Assembly (NCBI GenBank): GCA_023144115.1
Contig: JAGLGH010000227.1
Span: 1-5,472 of the forward strand
Direction of reading: 5' to 3'
Source: Nanobdellota archaeon
Lineage (GTDB): Archaea; Nanobdellota; Nanobdellia; Woesearchaeales; JAGLGH01
Length of the DNA stretch: 5,472 nt
Under the pieces are notes generated by a model. That model did not search any database. It saw only the letters and a list, made by a program, of their open reading frames with translations, and was not told the DNA's origin. Below, in pieces: positions 5,004 to 5,472 of this stretch. The translations under genes and the position numbers were made by a program. Every line of letters starts with the position of its first letter. The first letter of the stretch is position 1.

Positions 5004-5472
5004 AAGATAACAAATCAATTGTTTTTGTAATAATCATGATCATCCTGGCTGCTGCCTTATTAGGATACTCATCTTATTTGAACTCAAGCAAGATTACTGG
5101 ATTATCAACAGGCACAATTCAGGTAACTGTGAAAAATGATCATCCCTCTCTTACACCAATACCTGATCAGATATGGCTTGTGAATAACTCTCTGACTCTG
5201 ATGCTTTATGATTATTTCAATGATCCTGAGGGCATTCCCCTTACATTTTCAAATACTGCAATTGATAATATCACTGTGAATATTAATCAGTCAACAAGCA
5301 AGGTTACTCTTACTCCTAATCCCGGATGGGTTGGTGAAATGCAGATTATATTTTCTGCATCTGACGGACCTAACACAAAGGCAAGCAATAATATCCCTCT
5401 CAAAGTTGTATCTGTTATGCCTGATCCTGGACCTCTTGTTGAACAACCCTCTGCCTCCCATATAGGTGAATG
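4991..5472 (+). CDS. N-terminal part of a surface adhesin with a cadherin-like domain (3' end outside window)
   Basis: The frame stays open from the ATG at 4991 to the window end, giving 160 residues with no stop. Residues 1-8 are basic (MARIKDNK) and a signal or anchor helix spans about 9-29. The segment SSKITGLSTGTIQVTV (32-47) follows, like the TG-rich stretch after the helix of the 188-residue protein. Residues 51-142 form a cadherin-like or tandem-repeat Ig module: IPDQIWLVNNS, DYFNDPEGIPLTF, VTLTPNPGW and a closing FSASDG. The acidic DPEG and SDG positions are where such domains often bind calcium, but binding here is inference. A Pro-rich linker (MPDPGP, 143-148) starts what is probably the next module, so the whole protein is likely long. 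It overlaps the upstream gene by 13 bases and has an internal Shine-Dalgarno. Pro codons are mostly CCT/CCC (12 of 13), unlike the CCA/CCT use of the 423-residue gene. Confidence 0.85.
   Translation, partial: MARIKDNKSIVFVIIMIILAAALLGYSSYLNSSKITGLSTGTIQVTVKNDHPSLTPIPDQIWLVNNSLTLMLYDYFNDPEGIPLTFSNTAIDNITVNINQSTSKVTLTPNPGWVGEMQIIFSASDGPNTKASNNIPLKVVSVMPDPGPLVEQPSASHIGE

Noticed and set aside
1..5472. CRISPR array, tRNA, rRNA, insertion sequence or attachment sites
   Set aside because: No regularly spaced repeats, cloverleaf pattern, transposase or terminal inverted repeats were seen on either strand.

Overview
The window looks like a stretch of a small-genome, AT-rich archaeal chromosome that encodes almost nothing but cell-surface and secreted beta-sandwich proteins, all on the + strand. 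The evidence for an archaeon is: TATA boxes of the TTTAWATA type centred about 26 bases before start codons with no 5' leader; T-tract termination without a hairpin; Shine-Dalgarno motifs (GAGGAGG, GGTGA) only on internal cistrons; ATA-rich Ile and AGA/AGG-rich Arg codon use; and Ig-like modules with a YSWNCLAxDxxGN signature that I associate with DPANN archaea (Woesearchaeota/Pacearchaeota-like). No marker gene is present, so the lineage is inference. The standard code applies: TGA, TAA and TAG are all used as stops.

Layout. (1) 1-945: the 3' end of a secreted Ig/FN3 protein whose last domain resembles a fibre subunit. Its stop overlaps the start of (2) 942-2252, a 436-residue protein with a signal peptide, stacked beta domains and a C-terminal membrane anchor. 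(3) A promoter embedded in the end of that gene drives a leaderless 77-residue membrane-anchored small protein (2274-2507), followed by a 188-residue secreted single-domain protein with four Cys (2557-3123) that has a strong Shine-Dalgarno. A double T-tract terminator follows. (4) A second leaderless promoter drives a 423-residue paralogue of the 436-residue protein (3304-4575), then a 141-residue signal-anchored single beta-sandwich (4578-5003), then the beginning of an adhesin with a cadherin-like domain (4991 to the window end, incomplete). The last gene overlaps its predecessor by 13 bases.

How they may work together. The unit 'C-terminally anchored multi-domain protein plus small secreted beta-sandwich plus larger adhesin' occurs twice. 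By architecture it resembles bacterial surface modules such as the WxL/DUF916-DUF3324 loci. The small-subunit fold resembles TasA-type and archaeal bundling-pilus subunits. A plausible reading is a surface fibre or adhesion complex with membrane-anchored scaffolds, perhaps for attachment to a host or partner cell. That function is inference from architecture; none of the genes is one I recognise by name, so gene symbols are left empty.
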